This document shows, piece after piece, positions 18,369 through 28,662 of a DNA stretch of 60,985 nt. The DNA lies in NCBI RefSeq assembly GCF_002102265.1, contig NZ_LQPG01000004.1, forward strand, positions 1-60,985, written 5' to 3'. A program made the translations under genes and the position numbers. This DNA is from Mycolicibacter longobardus (GTDB lineage Bacteria; Actinomycetota; Actinomycetes; Mycobacteriales; Mycobacteriaceae). The notes beneath the pieces are model-generated. The model was not told the origin of the DNA, searched no databases, and worked only from the letters and a program-made list of their open reading frames with translations. The stretch's first letter is position 1. Each line of letters opens with the position of its first letter.

Positions 18369-19493
18369 CTAGCCGGTTGCCTGGTCCACCGCCAGCCGGT
18401 AGCCCCGTTTGACGACGGTGGCGATGATGTTCTTGTCGCCCAGCGTCGTTCGCAGTCGCAGCACCGCGGTTTCCACCGCGTGGGTGCTGTTCCCGTTGCC
18501 CGGCAGGGCCTCGAGCAGGGCATCGCGAGAGACGACCTTGCCGGGCTGGTGGGCCAGCGCCCGCAAGGTGGCCATCCCGGCCGGCGACACCGGCTTGGCC
18601 ACCCCGTCGACTATCACGCAACTGCTGCGGACCTCGATCCGGTGGCCGGCGGCGTACACGGTGTGCGTGCGCAGCCGAGGTAGTTCATCGATGATGTGAC
18701 GAGCCAACGCCCCCAACCGCATTCGCCGCGGCGACGAGGTGGGGATGCCCAGAAGCGTCAGCGGCCGCGCGGTCACCGGACCTACGCACATGGCGTGCAC
18801 GTCGGAGCGCAGCGCCTCAAGGAGTGCATCGGAGATGCCGAGTTCGCCGGCGCGCGTCAGTGTCGCCATCACGGCGGCCGCCGAGGTGAAGCTGACGGCG
18901 TCGAATTGTCGCTGGGCGATCTGAGTGGTCAGCTGGTCGAATTCCCCGCCCGGTGGAACTGTTCGCCACCGGTAGATCCGGATGGGCAGCACGTCGGCGC
19001 CCGCATCCCGAAACTGGTCGAGCAATTCGGGCACCGGATCCCAATCGCCGGTGGCACCGTGCAGCTGTACCGCCATGCGGCGGCCGGCGACACTGGATTT
19101 CAGATAACCGATCATGGCGGCCGACGACTCGGATTCCGGCGACCACTCCTCGGGCAGTCCGGCGGCACGCAACGCGCCCACCGCCTTCGGCCCACGCGCC
19201 ACGATCCGGGCGCCGCTCAAGGCGGCGATCAGCTCGTCGGCCAGGCCCCACGCCTCGGCGGCGCCTATCCAGCCGCGGAATCCGATGGCGGTCGTCACAA
19301 CCAGGATGTCGGGCGGATCTGAGATCAATGCCTGGGTACTGCGGTGCAACTCGTCGTCGTCGGTCAAGTCGACCTTGGCGATCGCGGGCGCGGCGCTGAC
19401 GGTGGCGCCGTGGCGCCGCAGCAGGGTGCAAAGCTCGTCTGCGCGGCGCGCCGACGTCACCGCAATGCGGTAACCGCTTAGCGACCCGGCCAC
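18369..19493 (-). CDS. nnaR: NnaR-type regulator (HemD-like domain plus winged helix)
   Basis: 374 residues. Residues about 5-265 are a uroporphyrinogen-III synthase (HemD)-like fold. The C-terminal 100 residues are an OmpR-type winged helix (PVSPAGMATLRALAH, VVSRDALLEAL, AVETAVLRLRTTLGD, IIATVVKRGYRL). This architecture is NnaR of M. smegmatis and Rv0260c, a co-activator with GlnR of nitrate and nitrite assimilation genes. GTG start one base after the narK stop, so the two are cotranscribed. nirBD across the tandem repeat is the likely target. Confidence 0.88.
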   Translation of the reverse strand: MAGSLSGYRIAVTSARRADELCTLLRRHGATVSAAPAIAKVDLTDDDELHRSTQALISDPPDILVVTTAIGFRGWIGAAEAWGLADELIAALSGARIVARGPKAVGALRAAGLPEEWSPESESSAAMIGYLKSSVAGRRMAVQLHGATGDWDPVPELLDQFRDAGADVLPIRIYRWRTVPPGGEFDQLTTQIAQRQFDAVSFTSAAAVMATLTRAGELGISDALLEALRSDVHAMCVGPVTARPLTLLGIPTSSPRRMRLGALARHIIDELPRLRTHTVYAAGHRIEVRSSCVIVDGVAKPVSPAGMATLRALAHQPGKVVSRDALLEALPGNGNSTHAVETAVLRLRTTLGDKNIIATVVKRGYRLAVDQATG

Positions 19494-19494
19494 C

Positions 19495-20886
19495 TTAGGC
19501 CGGCGCCAAGGCCGCCCCGGCCGGCTGCGGGGTGAGGAGCGGACGACGCACGTACCGCATCCAGGTCAACCCTGCCGCGCCGACGTAGCCCACCAGGAAT
19601 ATCCAGAATGCCGCAGTGGCTGAGTCATTGGCCATATACGACTGGCGCAGCGCCAGGTTGATGGCCACGCCACCCAACGCGCCGATGGCGCCGGCGAGCC
19701 CGATCAGTGCCCCGGACATGGCCCGTGCCCAATTCCGGCGGTCGCTTTCGCGCATACCCAGGGTGTGGCTGCGGGCCTCGAAGACCGACGGGATCATCTT
19801 GTAGACCGAGCCGTTGCCGATGCCGGACACGATGAACAGCGCGACGAAGCCGATCACGTAGCCCACCATGATGGCCCCGGTGGCGGGACCGCTGCGACTG
19901 CTGTCGAGAGTGCTGACCGCCACCAGCAGACCGGAGGCCGCGAAGAGTCCGCCGAAGGCGGCCAACGTGACCCGGCCACCGTCGATCCGGTCAGCCAGCC
20001 GGCCACCGACAATTCGGGAGATCGACCCCAACAGCGGTCCCAAGAAGGCGATCTGAGCTGCGTGCAGCGACGCCTGCGCGGGGGTCTGGCCGCCGCCGAC
20101 GAAACTTATCTGCAGCACCTGGCCGAAGGCGAACGAGAACCCGATGAAGGATCCGAAGGTGCCGATGTAAAGCAGCGCGACGATCCAGGTGTCGAGCTCG
20201 GGAAGGATCGAGCGCATAGCGCTCAGGTCGGCCTTCTGACCCTCGAGATTGTCCATGAACAGCGCCGCGCCGATTGCGGCGAAGGCGAGCATCACCAGGT
20301 AAATCGCGCATACCCAATACGGCTGGCGGTTGCCCGCCGTCGCCAACACCAGCAATCCGACCAGTTGGATCAGCGGGACGCCGAGGTTGCCACCGCCGGC
20401 ATTGACCGCCAGTGCCCAGCCCTTGAGCCGGAGCGGGTAGAAGGCGTTCACGTTGGTCATGGAGGCGGCGAAGTTACCGCCACCGAGGCCGGTCAGCAGC
20501 GCGCACACCAGATACGGCCACAGCGGCAGACCCGGATGGGCCAGCAGCACCATGATCGCCACGGTCGGGATCAACAGGACCACCGCGGAGAACATCGTCC
20601 AGTTCCGGCCGCCGAATGCCGCGGTGGCCAGCGAGTACGGGATGCGCAGCACGCCGCCGGCGAGAGTGGCGGTGGCCGCGAGGAGGAACTTGTCACCGGC
20701 GGAGAAGCCGTACACCGCTTCCGGCATGAACAGCACCATCACGGACCAGATCGACCAGATCGAGAAGCCGAGGTGTTCGGCGATCGTCGACCAGATCAGG
20801 TTGCGCCGCGCGACCTTGTCGTTACCGGCCTCCCAGGCGACGGTGTCTTCGGGGTCCCAATTGGTGATTGCGTGTGAACGAGCCAT
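19495..20886 (-). CDS. narK3: Nitrate/nitrite transporter NarK (NarK3-like), copy 1
   Basis: A 463-residue major facilitator protein with about 12 hydrophobic helices and the nitrate signatures GLGGGNFAASMTNVNAFYP and GIGNGSVYKMIPSVF. It should import nitrate or exchange it for nitrite at the inner membrane. It opens with the NWDPEDTVAWEAG leader shared with the second copy at 22169-23611. Upstream gene of the narK-nnaR pair, ATG at 20886, corresponding to Rv0261c. Confidence 0.93.
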   Translation of the reverse strand: MARSHAITNWDPEDTVAWEAGNDKVARRNLIWSTIAEHLGFSIWSIWSVMVLFMPEAVYGFSAGDKFLLAATATLAGGVLRIPYSLATAAFGGRNWTMFSAVVLLIPTVAIMVLLAHPGLPLWPYLVCALLTGLGGGNFAASMTNVNAFYPLRLKGWALAVNAGGGNLGVPLIQLVGLLVLATAGNRQPYWVCAIYLVMLAFAAIGAALFMDNLEGQKADLSAMRSILPELDTWIVALLYIGTFGSFIGFSFAFGQVLQISFVGGGQTPAQASLHAAQIAFLGPLLGSISRIVGGRLADRIDGGRVTLAAFGGLFAASGLLVAVSTLDSSRSGPATGAIMVGYVIGFVALFIVSGIGNGSVYKMIPSVFEARSHTLGMRESDRRNWARAMSGALIGLAGAIGALGGVAINLALRQSYMANDSATAAFWIFLVGYVGAAGLTWMRYVRRPLLTPQPAGAALAPA

Positions 20887-20936
20887 GTGGTCACGGTAGG
20901 AATGTTTCGTTACCGCAATGCTGCAGCTGATGACTC

Positions 20937-20960
20937 GCCCGTGAACTTCTCCTCACGGGC
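20937..20960. promoter_or_regulatory. Inverted repeat upstream of narK copy 1
   Basis: GCCCGTGA and TCACGGGC are perfect 8-base arms around an 8-base loop, 50 to 75 bases before the narK start. It could be an operator or a leader hairpin. The rest of the gap (20887-21153) shows no gene. Confidence 0.35.
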
Positions 20961-21153
20961 CGGCCCTGGAGATGTGAGACGCAGGGTGACGAATCGCCTG
21001 GTCCGGCCGAATTTCAGTGACGGCGCCCACAATAACGTCGAAATGCGGCGGTGGGTTCACACTGGGTCCCGATAATCGGACGTCCTTATGGTGGACGAAG
21101 AGCCACCACGGTGGTCGAGGGTCTGCGAATGCGTGAACGACTCGACGACGCTA

Positions 21154-21867
21154 CTAATTGTCGCCAAAAAGCATCGACGGCAATGGAATCCGCGTTTGTG
21201 CGGTGATGAACCGATCGGCGACGATTCGTGCCATACCGGGGTGTGTACCCAGCGGTTCGGTCACCAGGTCCGCTCCGGCCTCCCGCAGTCGCCGCTGAAA
21301 CAGGCCGTCTGCCAGCAGGTAAGAGGCGATCACCACCCGGGAGGTGCCCCGGCTACGCAAGGAGGCGACCATTTCGGGAACAGTGGGGTCGCCGATGGCG
21401 GCGAACGCCACGTCGACACGCGAGCCGAGCAGCCCGGACAGCATCTCCGCGGCCTGGTTCAGATCATTGCGTGCCACCGGGTCGGATGAGCCGGCTGCCG
21501 CGAGTATCACCGAGTCCCCGGTCCGCCAGCCGGATTCGGCCAGTCGCGCGGCGACCACCGCGGCGACCCGGAGGTCGGGTCCCAGGGCCGGAGTTATCGT
21601 GACGTCCGGGTGCCCGCTGGCGGCCACCTGTGTGGGTACATCGATACCGACGTGATAACCGCGGGCCAGAAAGGCCGGTACGACGATCGCCGGACGGCCG
21701 CTGGCTGTCTCCGCGGCAAGGATCTCCCCCGGGTTGGGGCCCAGCACGTCGACGAATGCCACCCGGACCGGCTGCCTCAGCAGGGTGCCGACCCGATCGG
21801 CGAGTTCGCCGATCATGACGACCCCCTCGGGTTGCCGGGTGCCGTGCGCGACCAGGATGGGGATCAT
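21154..21867 (-). CDS. CbiX/SirB-like sirohydrochlorin chelatase family protein
   Basis: 237 residues of the class II chelatase family. The N-terminal half has the metal-binding VAHGTR histidine (H8) and FLARGYHVGID (H72). The C-terminal half is the degenerate repeat with VASLRSRG and VIASYLLADGLFQRRL. It inserts Fe2+ into sirohydrochlorin, making the siroheme that NirB needs, so its place here makes metabolic sense. Matches Rv0259c. Its ATG overlaps the stop of the winged-helix gene by four bases. Confidence 0.88.
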   Translation of the reverse strand: MIPILVAHGTRQPEGVVMIGELADRVGTLLRQPVRVAFVDVLGPNPGEILAAETASGRPAIVVPAFLARGYHVGIDVPTQVAASGHPDVTITPALGPDLRVAAVVAARLAESGWRTGDSVILAAAGSSDPVARNDLNQAAEMLSGLLGSRVDVAFAAIGDPTVPEMVASLRSRGTSRVVIASYLLADGLFQRRLREAGADLVTEPLGTHPGMARIVADRFITAQTRIPLPSMLFGDN

Positions 21868-22172
21868 GCCGCACCCTGGTGACTGTCGACCGCCAACCGG
21901 TATCCCCGTTTGATCACGGTGGCGACGATCTGACTGTCGCCCAGCGCCGTTCGCAGCCGAAGCACGGCGGAATCCACTGCGTGCATGCTCTTGTCACGCC
22001 CCGGCAGCGCCTGCAGCAACGTGTCCCTGGCGACCACGGTGCCCGGACGGTGCGCCAGGACGCGCAGGGCAGCCAGGCCGGCGGGAGAGACTGGCTTGAC
22101 CATTCCGTCCACGAGGACCCGATTCTCCTCGATCTCGATAAGGTGGCCGGCGGCGATGACGGCGGTTCTCAT
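21864..22172 (-). CDS. Stand-alone NnaR-like winged-helix DNA-binding protein
   Basis: 102 residues corresponding only to the C-terminal winged helix of the NnaR-type protein at 18369-19493. Shared stretches include KPVSPAGLAALRVLAHRPG, DTLLQALPG, AVDSAVLRLRTALGD and VKRGYRLAVD. The HemD-like sensor domain is absent and no remnant remains: the upstream gene is narK, with an ATGA overlap at the start, and cbiX follows with another. It therefore looks like a maintained gene rather than a fragment. It could bind NnaR sites constitutively or compete with NnaR. Confidence 0.8.
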   Translation of the reverse strand: MRTAVIAAGHLIEIEENRVLVDGMVKPVSPAGLAALRVLAHRPGTVVARDTLLQALPGRDKSMHAVDSAVLRLRTALGDSQIVATVIKRGYRLAVDSHQGAA

Positions 22173-23611
22173 GTATAAGATTTAGCCCCAGCCGATTTCG
22201 TCTGTGTTACCGACCGATTTCCGAACGGTTGCCCCATTTTCCCGACGATCGCGGCCGGCATTCGCGGGGGCCGGCGGACGTATCGCACCCAGGTCAATCC
22301 CGCGACGGCGCAATACGTCGCCAGGAAAGCCCAGAAGGCGGGTGTTTCGGTACCCGAGCCGGCGTAAGACTGCCGCAACGTCAGGTTGATGGCCACCCCG
22401 CCGAGTGCACCGACCGCGGTGGCGAACCCGATCAGTGCGCCCGAGTGTGAACGTGCCCAGTGCCGGCGCTCGGCTTCGCCGGCGTCCAGCGACCGGCTGC
22501 GGGCCTCGAAGATCGACGGGATCATCTTCAGCACCGATCCGTTACCCATCCCGGCCAGGATGAACAGCACCATGAATCCGGTGATGTAGAGCGCGACGGT
22601 GGTCGACGGCGCCGCGCCGGAACTGTGGTCGTCCATGGTGCTGGTGACGGCCAGAACCGCGGCGCCCAGGATCATCCCGAGGAAGACCGCGAAGGTGACT
22701 CGGCCGCCTCCGCGCCGGTCGGCCGCCCGGCCGCCGTAGATGCGAGACAAGGCGCCCAGCAGCGGCCCGAGGAAGGCGATTCGCGCGGTGTACAACGATG
22801 CCTCGGCGGGGCTGTGACCGGCCTCCTCGAAGGTGATGTTCAGGACCTGGGCGAACGCGAACGCGAACCCGATGAATGAACCGAAGGCCGCGCTGTACAG
22901 CAGCGAGATGACCCAGCTGTCCGGTATCGACAGGATCGAGCGGATGCCGCCCACCTCTTCCATGCCGTGGTCGAGGTTGTCCATCCGCAGGGCCGCACCG
23001 ATGCCGACCAGGGCAAGCAGAATCAGGTAGATCGAGCAGACCAGTTCCGGCTTGGTGTTGCCGACGGTGGCCAGCACCAGTAGGCCGACCAGCTGGACGG
23101 CGGCCACTCCGAGGTTGCCGATACCGCCGCTCAGCCCCAGCGCGACGCCCTTGAGGCGCTGCGGGTAGAAGGCGTCGACGTTGGCCAGCGATGCCGCGTA
23201 GTTACCGCCGCCCAGGCCGGTCAGGGCGGCGCACACCAGGTACATCCAGAACGGCTGCCCGGGGTTGACCAGCAACAGCAGCGTGCCGACCGTCGGGATC
23301 AGCAGGATCAGCGACGAGAGCACCGCCCAGTCCCGCCCGCCGAATCTCGCGGTGGCCAGTACGTACGGCACTCGTACACACCCACCCACCAGGGTGGCGA
23401 CGGCCGCCAGCAGCAGCTTGTCGCCGGAGCCGATGCCGTATACCGGCTCGGGCATGAACAGCACCACGACCGACCACAGTGACCAGGTGGAGAAGGCGAC
23501 GTGCATGGTCGCCGTCGACCAGAACAGGTTCCGCCGGGCGATGGCGGCGTTTCCGGCCTCCCAGGCGGCGCCGTCCTCAGGGTCGAAGTTGCTGATGCGG
23601 CCGTTCGCCAT
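22169..23611 (-). CDS. narK: Nitrate/nitrite transporter NarK, copy 2
   Basis: A 480-residue major facilitator protein with the same signatures as copy 1 (GLGGGNYAASLANVDAFYP, GMGNGSVLKMIPSIF) and the same NFDPEDGAAWEAG leader. The two are paralogues about 1.3 kb apart. It heads a narK, winged-helix, cbiX operon with ATGA overlaps at both junctions. ATG at 23611 with GAGGAG upstream. Two copies may differ in affinity or in nitrate versus nitrite preference. Confidence 0.92.
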   Translation of the reverse strand: MANGRISNFDPEDGAAWEAGNAAIARRNLFWSTATMHVAFSTWSLWSVVVLFMPEPVYGIGSGDKLLLAAVATLVGGCVRVPYVLATARFGGRDWAVLSSLILLIPTVGTLLLLVNPGQPFWMYLVCAALTGLGGGNYAASLANVDAFYPQRLKGVALGLSGGIGNLGVAAVQLVGLLVLATVGNTKPELVCSIYLILLALVGIGAALRMDNLDHGMEEVGGIRSILSIPDSWVISLLYSAAFGSFIGFAFAFAQVLNITFEEAGHSPAEASLYTARIAFLGPLLGALSRIYGGRAADRRGGGRVTFAVFLGMILGAAVLAVTSTMDDHSSGAAPSTTVALYITGFMVLFILAGMGNGSVLKMIPSIFEARSRSLDAGEAERRHWARSHSGALIGFATAVGALGGVAINLTLRQSYAGSGTETPAFWAFLATYCAVAGLTWVRYVRRPPRMPAAIVGKMGQPFGNRSVTQTKSAGAKSYT

Positions 23612-23813
23612 GGGATCTCCTCGCGCTTTGAGCCACCGTCACGCGACCGGGCACGTGCCGGGTGGACGATCTGCGAAGCTACCGATCCGATCTGGCAAGT
23701 CGCGGTGCAGAACCTGCAAATGCCTTGGAACAGCGGCCCGGTGAGTGGGCGAAGTCACGTATCCGATTATCCCGCAGCAGATTTCGCTGGGCGTTTCGCC
23801 GAACTGCCGAAAC

Positions 23814-23831
23814 GTTGTATTGAGTTACAAC
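23814..23831. terminator. Inverted repeat past the bicarbonate transporter gene
   Basis: GTTGTA (23814-23819) and TACAAC (23826-23831) flank TTGAGT, seven bases after the transporter stop on the minus strand. The site also lies about 200 bases upstream of narK copy 2, so it could be a weak terminator or an operator. Confidence 0.3.
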
Positions 23832-23837
23832 TTTCTG

Positions 23838-25058
23838 TCAGCCGACTGGGAGCCAGGCGTTGACGGCCTTCGCGATCTGGAGATACAGCGGGATCCCGAT
23901 GGTCACGTTGTAGGCGAACGTCAGGCCCAGCGATGACGCCAGCGGAACGGTCGGGCTGGCCTCGGGGATCGCCATTCGCTGCACGGCGGGCACCGCGATG
24001 TAGGACGCTGCCCCGCACAGCACGGCGAACAGCACATAGCTGCCCGTCTCGAAATGCATGCCGGTGAGCTGGGAATAGGTGTGGATGACGAAAATCCCCG
24101 CTGTGGCAAAGAGATTCGGAGCCAGCAGTCCGAATGCGATCAATCCGCGTCCCGCGGTCCGCAGATCCTTGAGTTTGCGGGACGCCGTCATCCCCATCTC
24201 GAGCAGGAACAGGCACAGCATCCCCTGAAACGCCGTGACGAAGACGTGGTCGCCGTCCTCGATGACCGATGCGCCCTGCAGACGGCTGGTGAAACCGATC
24301 AGGATCCCACCGAACAGCAGGTACAGCCCGGGGTTGAGCAGTACCTCGCGCAGCAGCACTCCGCTGGCCGGCACCGAGGCACCCGGCACCGGATCCGTGC
24401 CCGGCCCGATGTGCTCCAGCTTTTCCAGGGAGATCTTGAGTTCTTCTTCGATCCCCCGCTCACGGCGCGTCGCGGTGTGTGGTCCGCTCAACTGGGCGGC
24501 GCCGACCAGCTCCCGCCTGACCCTCGGGTTGTACCCGGGCTCGTCGGCCATGTTGCCCAACGGGTCCATTCCGCGCTCACGCAATCGCGCCACCAGGATC
24601 AATGCCACGATGCAGCCCGGGATCTCCATCACGGCCAGCATCACCGGCATGTAGGCGTCGAATGCGATGTCCAACGTGACGAGCACGCCCAGGCAGGTGG
24701 CGAACGTGCCCGCGGAGTCCGATCCGTAGTAACCGGCGACGGTGGCGCGGTCGATACGTCTCATCTTCGTCATCCGGGTCAGCAGCGCGTAGGCGACGAA
24801 TCCGATGATCAGGTTGGTGAAGAAGCCCAGCACGATGAAGCCCAGCACGCCGGCGATGCTGGATGCGTCGATGGTGGCGAGTTCTTCACCGCCACGCCAG
24901 CCGATGGCCAGCAGCAGGTACAACGTCAGGCCCTGATACAGCACGTAGGGGAATTCGAACTGGATCTTCAGCAGCGGGATGAGGAACCCCATGTAGAAGA
25001 AGAGCAACAGCGGCTTGAACAAGTTGTGGGTGAAGTTGTGCCAGAACTCGTACAGCAT
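23838..25058 (-). CDS. SbtA-type sodium-dependent bicarbonate transporter family permease
   Basis: A 406-residue membrane protein of the Sbt_1 family. Two sets of about five hydrophobic helices (about 8-185 and 265-405) are joined by a cytoplasmic linker with a charged segment (GIEEELKISLEKLEH). Motifs such as YGSDSAGTFATCLG and AASYIAVPAVQRMAIPEASP are typical. In cyanobacteria SbtA imports HCO3- with Na+. ATG at 25058 is preceded by GGAGAG; the frame continues upstream without the fold. It lies upstream of narK copy 2 on the same strand. Substrate in mycobacteria is unproven. Confidence 0.85.
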   Translation of the reverse strand: MLYEFWHNFTHNLFKPLLLFFYMGFLIPLLKIQFEFPYVLYQGLTLYLLLAIGWRGGEELATIDASSIAGVLGFIVLGFFTNLIIGFVAYALLTRMTKMRRIDRATVAGYYGSDSAGTFATCLGVLVTLDIAFDAYMPVMLAVMEIPGCIVALILVARLRERGMDPLGNMADEPGYNPRVRRELVGAAQLSGPHTATRRERGIEEELKISLEKLEHIGPGTDPVPGASVPASGVLLREVLLNPGLYLLFGGILIGFTSRLQGASVIEDGDHVFVTAFQGMLCLFLLEMGMTASRKLKDLRTAGRGLIAFGLLAPNLFATAGIFVIHTYSQLTGMHFETGSYVLFAVLCGAASYIAVPAVQRMAIPEASPTVPLASSLGLTFAYNVTIGIPLYLQIAKAVNAWLPVG

Positions 25059-25444
25059 GAGCGTCTCTCCAGGGGTCCGTGCAGGTTGAGCAGGCCGTGC
25101 CGGAGAAACCATAGAACCGGTTCACGACGTCGTCCTGCCGAAAGTGCCCCCCGCCGCTGATTGGCAGCAGAGTGGCAGGGATCGGGAAACTCCGGTTGCT
25201 CATCGGCGGTGCCGTCGTGGAACACACGGCGGGGTCGGTGCGATCGCCGCACGCACCATGCCCTGGTCAGCGGCCCGGCGAGGCCGCGGGCGACCGGAAA
25301 AACCCGGAAAGTAGGCGAACCTTGGTTACGGCTGTCGTAACAGCAAGTTAACAATCAATCTGGCGGACGCGCCGATTGCCGCCGATCCTGACAACCTTCC
25401 CAGCTTTCTCGCGTGCCGGGCCCCTGACGGGCTCTGTCCGGGGG
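25059..25444. other. Non-coding stretch between the transporter and aac genes
   Basis: 386 bases with no convincing gene. It should hold the transporter promoter. The only structure I see is GTTACG-GCTGT-CGTAAC (25325-25341), a 17-bp inverted repeat in an AT-richer patch that could be an operator or part of the aac terminator region. Confidence 0.5.
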
Positions 25445-25999
<555 letters not shown>

Positions 26000-26002
26000 C
26001 TA

Positions 26003-26911
26003 TCAGGCCGAGTGCGAGGAGGGCTGGTGCCGTGGGTGCGACCAGTGCATCCGCACGGTCTGCCCGGGCCGTACCTGCGCCAGGGTGTCGATGTCCTCGT
26101 CGACCACCACCCCCACCACCGGGTAGGCGCCCGTCACCGGATGGTCGGGGCCCAGGATGATCGGAAAACCGTTCGGCAGTACCTGAATTGCGCCCCGGAC
26201 CGCTCCTTCCGCGGGCAATTGCCGCCTCGGCCAACGGTATTCCAGCGGCATCCCGACCAACCGCATACCGACTCGGTCACTGCGGTTGCTCACCAGCCAG
26301 TTGGTGCGCACCATGATGTCCGGATCGACGAACCAGTCGTCGCGCGGCCCGGGTGCCACCCGCAGCTCGACCACGTCGTCGGGGATCGTCGCCACGGGTG
26401 CCTGGTCGATCTCGGGATAGGTGCCGGTTCGTTCGCCGATCGCCAGCACGTCGCCGTCGCGCAGCGGCGACGGACCGATCTCGCTCATCACGTCGTAGCT
26501 GCGCGAGCCCAGCACCGGTGCGACGTCGATGCCACCCCGCACCGCGAGGTAGGTCCGGAGCCCCGATCGCGGCGTGCCCAGTGAGACCACCTGGCCGTCG
26601 CGGACATGCTGAATACTGTTGGTGCCGAAGGCGACTCCGTCGACATTCGGGTCGGCGTCGGCGCCGGTGACCGCGATGTCGACGTCGCCGCCGTGCACCC
26701 GGGCGGAGAATCCGCCGAATGCCACCTCGATGGTGGCCCGGTCGTCAGGGTTGGCCAGCAGCCGGTTGGCCAGTTTGTGCGACCGCCGGTCGGCGGCCCC
26801 GGACGGGCTGACGCCGAGGTGGCCCAGTCCGGCCCGGCCCAGATCCTCGACCAGGGCCAGCGGACCGGTGTGCAGGATCTCCAACGTGGCCCCGGTGGTG
26901 GTAGTAGCCAT
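26003..26911 (-). CDS. pxpC: 5-oxoprolinase subunit PxpC (KipA, biotin-dependent carboxyltransferase-like)
   Basis: 302 residues of the AHS2/KipA family. Conserved segments are [49 protein letters not shown] and the C-terminal [21 protein letters not shown]. With PxpB and PxpA it forms the prokaryotic ATP-dependent 5-oxoprolinase. ATG at 26911 with GGAAGGA upstream. It follows pxpB by 29 bases. No pxpA (LamB/YcsF family) gene is in this window. Confidence 0.9.
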   Translation of the reverse strand: MATTTTGATLEILHTGPLALVEDLGRAGLGHLGVSPSGAADRRSHKLANRLLANPDDRATIEVAFGGFSARVHGGDVDIAVTGADADPNVDGVAFGTNSIQHVRDGQVVSLGTPRSGLRTYLAVRGGIDVAPVLGSRSYDVMSEIGPSPLRDGDVLAIGERTGTYPEIDQAPVATIPDDVVELRVAPGPRDDWFVDPDIMVRTNWLVSNRSDRVGMRLVGMPLEYRWPRRQLPAEGAVRGAIQVLPNGFPIILGPDHPVTGAYPVVGVVVDEDIDTLAQVRPGQTVRMHWSHPRHQPSSHSA

Positions 26912-26940
26912 GTGCGTCGTCCTTCCTCGTGTTCCGCGCC

Positions 26941-27600
26941 TCACGCGGCCCGGAACTGCACCGACAGGCCCGGTGTCAGCAGCGACGGATCGGGGCGGCC
27001 CAGATCCCACAGCACCGCGTCGGTGCGGCCGATCAGTTGCCAGCCGCCCGGCCACTGGCGCGGGTAGATGCCGCTGAACTGACCTGCCAACGCCACTGAA
27101 CCGGCCGGAACCGCGGCCCGCAGTTCGGCGCGCCGAGGTACCTGCAGCCTCGGGTCGCCGCCGATCAGGTAGGCGAAACCCGGTGTAGATCCGCCGAATC
27201 CGACCAGCCAGGGCGTTGCGGTGTGGGCGTTGATCACCTGGGCGACGGTCAGGCCGGTGCGCTCGGCCACCTCGGCGAGGTCGGGCCCGTCGTAGATGAC
27301 GTCGATCACCACGTCCGCCGCGCCGCTCGGTGCACTGGTCTGGACCTCGTCGGTGTCGACGGTCAGGGTGGCCAGCCGGCGCCGGACCCGCGCCTGATAG
27401 CCGGGTGCGGCCAGGGTCAGCAAGACGGTGTGCGAGGCCGGGACGATGTCGATGACCCCGGGGAGTGCCGCGGAGCGCAGTGCCGCGGTCCATGCCAGCA
27501 CGTCTGCGGTGCGGTCGAACTGCAGCAGCAGTCCGGTGTCGCCGTAGTCCAGGATCGTGTCGGTCTGGGTGAGATCCGTGAATTCCATTGCCAGGCTCAT
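26941..27600 (-). CDS. pxpB: 5-oxoprolinase subunit PxpB (KipI family)
   Basis: 219 residues of the AHS1/KipI family. Visible are [46 protein letters not shown] and the C-terminal FVGFxxSxPGFAYLxG-like block ([17 protein letters not shown]), followed by [18 protein letters not shown]. It partners PxpC. The start is uncertain: the ATG at 27600 is used, while a GTG at 27636 and an ATG at 27588 are alternatives, none with a good ribosome site. Corresponds to Rv0264c. Confidence 0.87.
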   Translation of the reverse strand: MSLAMEFTDLTQTDTILDYGDTGLLLQFDRTADVLAWTAALRSAALPGVIDIVPASHTVLLTLAAPGYQARVRRRLATLTVDTDEVQTSAPSGAADVVIDVIYDGPDLAEVAERTGLTVAQVINAHTATPWLVGFGGSTPGFAYLIGGDPRLQVPRRAELRAAVPAGSVALAGQFSGIYPRQWPGGWQLIGRTDAVLWDLGRPDPSLLTPGLSVQFRAA

Positions 27601-27687
27601 GCCACGACCGTAGTCCCGAATAGTGATGTGGGCCACAGTTCTGCGGGCTATGCCAGAGGGGTCTTACCGAACGTGCAGAGTTGGGCC

Positions 27688-28653
27688 CTACCCGGTGACC
27701 TTGGCGATCAATGCCGGTAGTTGGTCGGCCACCACCGGGTAGCTCAGCGGAGAGGCGAATGCGATCGCACCGGCCTGCTCCTTGGTGGTGAAGACGCTGC
27801 GGGACTCGTACGCGGCGATGTCAGGATCATCGAGCAGGGCCCGGCGTTCGTCGTCACTCTCGGTGGTCCAGATCAGTACGTCGACGCCGGCGAGCGTGGA
27901 CCCGATCCGATCGTGGTCGATCACCGCGGGTGCTTCGGCGACGGTCAGCCCCAGCTGGGTCAGGAAGTCGGTGCGCCAGCCGGTGTCGGCCGAGACGATT
28001 CCATTCTCGAGGCGGCCCGCCAGGAGCAGAGCCCTCTTGCCGGCGAAGCCGGGGTGCGCGGAGGCGACCTCGGCGAACTTCGCGTCGACGCCGTCGACGA
28101 GGGACTGCATCTGCTGTGCCCGGTGGACCGCCTTGCCGATGGCGGTGGCCTGAACCTTCCAGGGCTCGAAGAAGGCGTCACCACCGGACTGCGGCACGGT
28201 CGGCGCGATCACCGACAACTTCTGATAGGTGTCGGCGTCCACCCCGGCGTTGGTCGCGATGATCAGATCCGGCTTGAGGTCGGCGATCTGGTGAACCGCG
28301 ATCCCGTCGTTGAGGTCCAGTACCGCTGGCTTGGCGTCACCGAGCAGCTGCTGCGCCCAGGGCCATACCGCGAACGGCTGACCGCCGAACCAGTCGGTCA
28401 CCGCGATCGGGACGACCCCGAGGGCGAGCAGATCATCCTGCCCGGTGTAGCCGGCGCAGACCACCCGCCTGGGCGGCTCCGGAACGGTCGTCTCACCGAA
28501 GAGGTGGGTGATGGTGACCGGCCCCGCGGCGGGGGCGTCGTCGCCTGTCCTGCCCGAAGAGCAGGCCGTGGTCGACTCGCCGACGCCGACCGTGAGCAGG
28601 GCTGCGGCTCCGGCCGCACCGAGGAACCTGCGTCGATTCCACCGGGGAGGCAT
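27688..28653 (-). CDS. fecB2: Iron-siderophore ABC transporter substrate-binding lipoprotein (FecB2-like)
   Basis: 321 residues. The N-terminus carries a twin-arginine-like signal ([10 protein letters not shown]) and a lipobox ending at C31 (STTAC), so export by Tat or Sec and lipid anchoring are likely. The mature part is a class III periplasmic-binding fold ([50 protein letters not shown]). Matches Rv0265c. No permease or ATPase partner is adjacent, so its transporter lies elsewhere. Its place in the oxoproline operon is odd but conserved with M. tuberculosis. Confidence 0.88.
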   Translation of the reverse strand: MPPRWNRRRFLGAAGAAALLTVGVGESTTACSSGRTGDDAPAAGPVTITHLFGETTVPEPPRRVVCAGYTGQDDLLALGVVPIAVTDWFGGQPFAVWPWAQQLLGDAKPAVLDLNDGIAVHQIADLKPDLIIATNAGVDADTYQKLSVIAPTVPQSGGDAFFEPWKVQATAIGKAVHRAQQMQSLVDGVDAKFAEVASAHPGFAGKRALLLAGRLENGIVSADTGWRTDFLTQLGLTVAEAPAVIDHDRIGSTLAGVDVLIWTTESDDERRALLDDPDIAAYESRSVFTTKEQAGAIAFASPLSYPVVADQLPALIAKVTG

Positions 28654-28662
28654 ACGCCGACA

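Noticed and set aside
20887..20930. A GlnR box before narK copy 1
   Set aside because: GTAAC and GAAAC half-elements are present but overlap instead of being six bases apart, and AC-N9-AC is not met.
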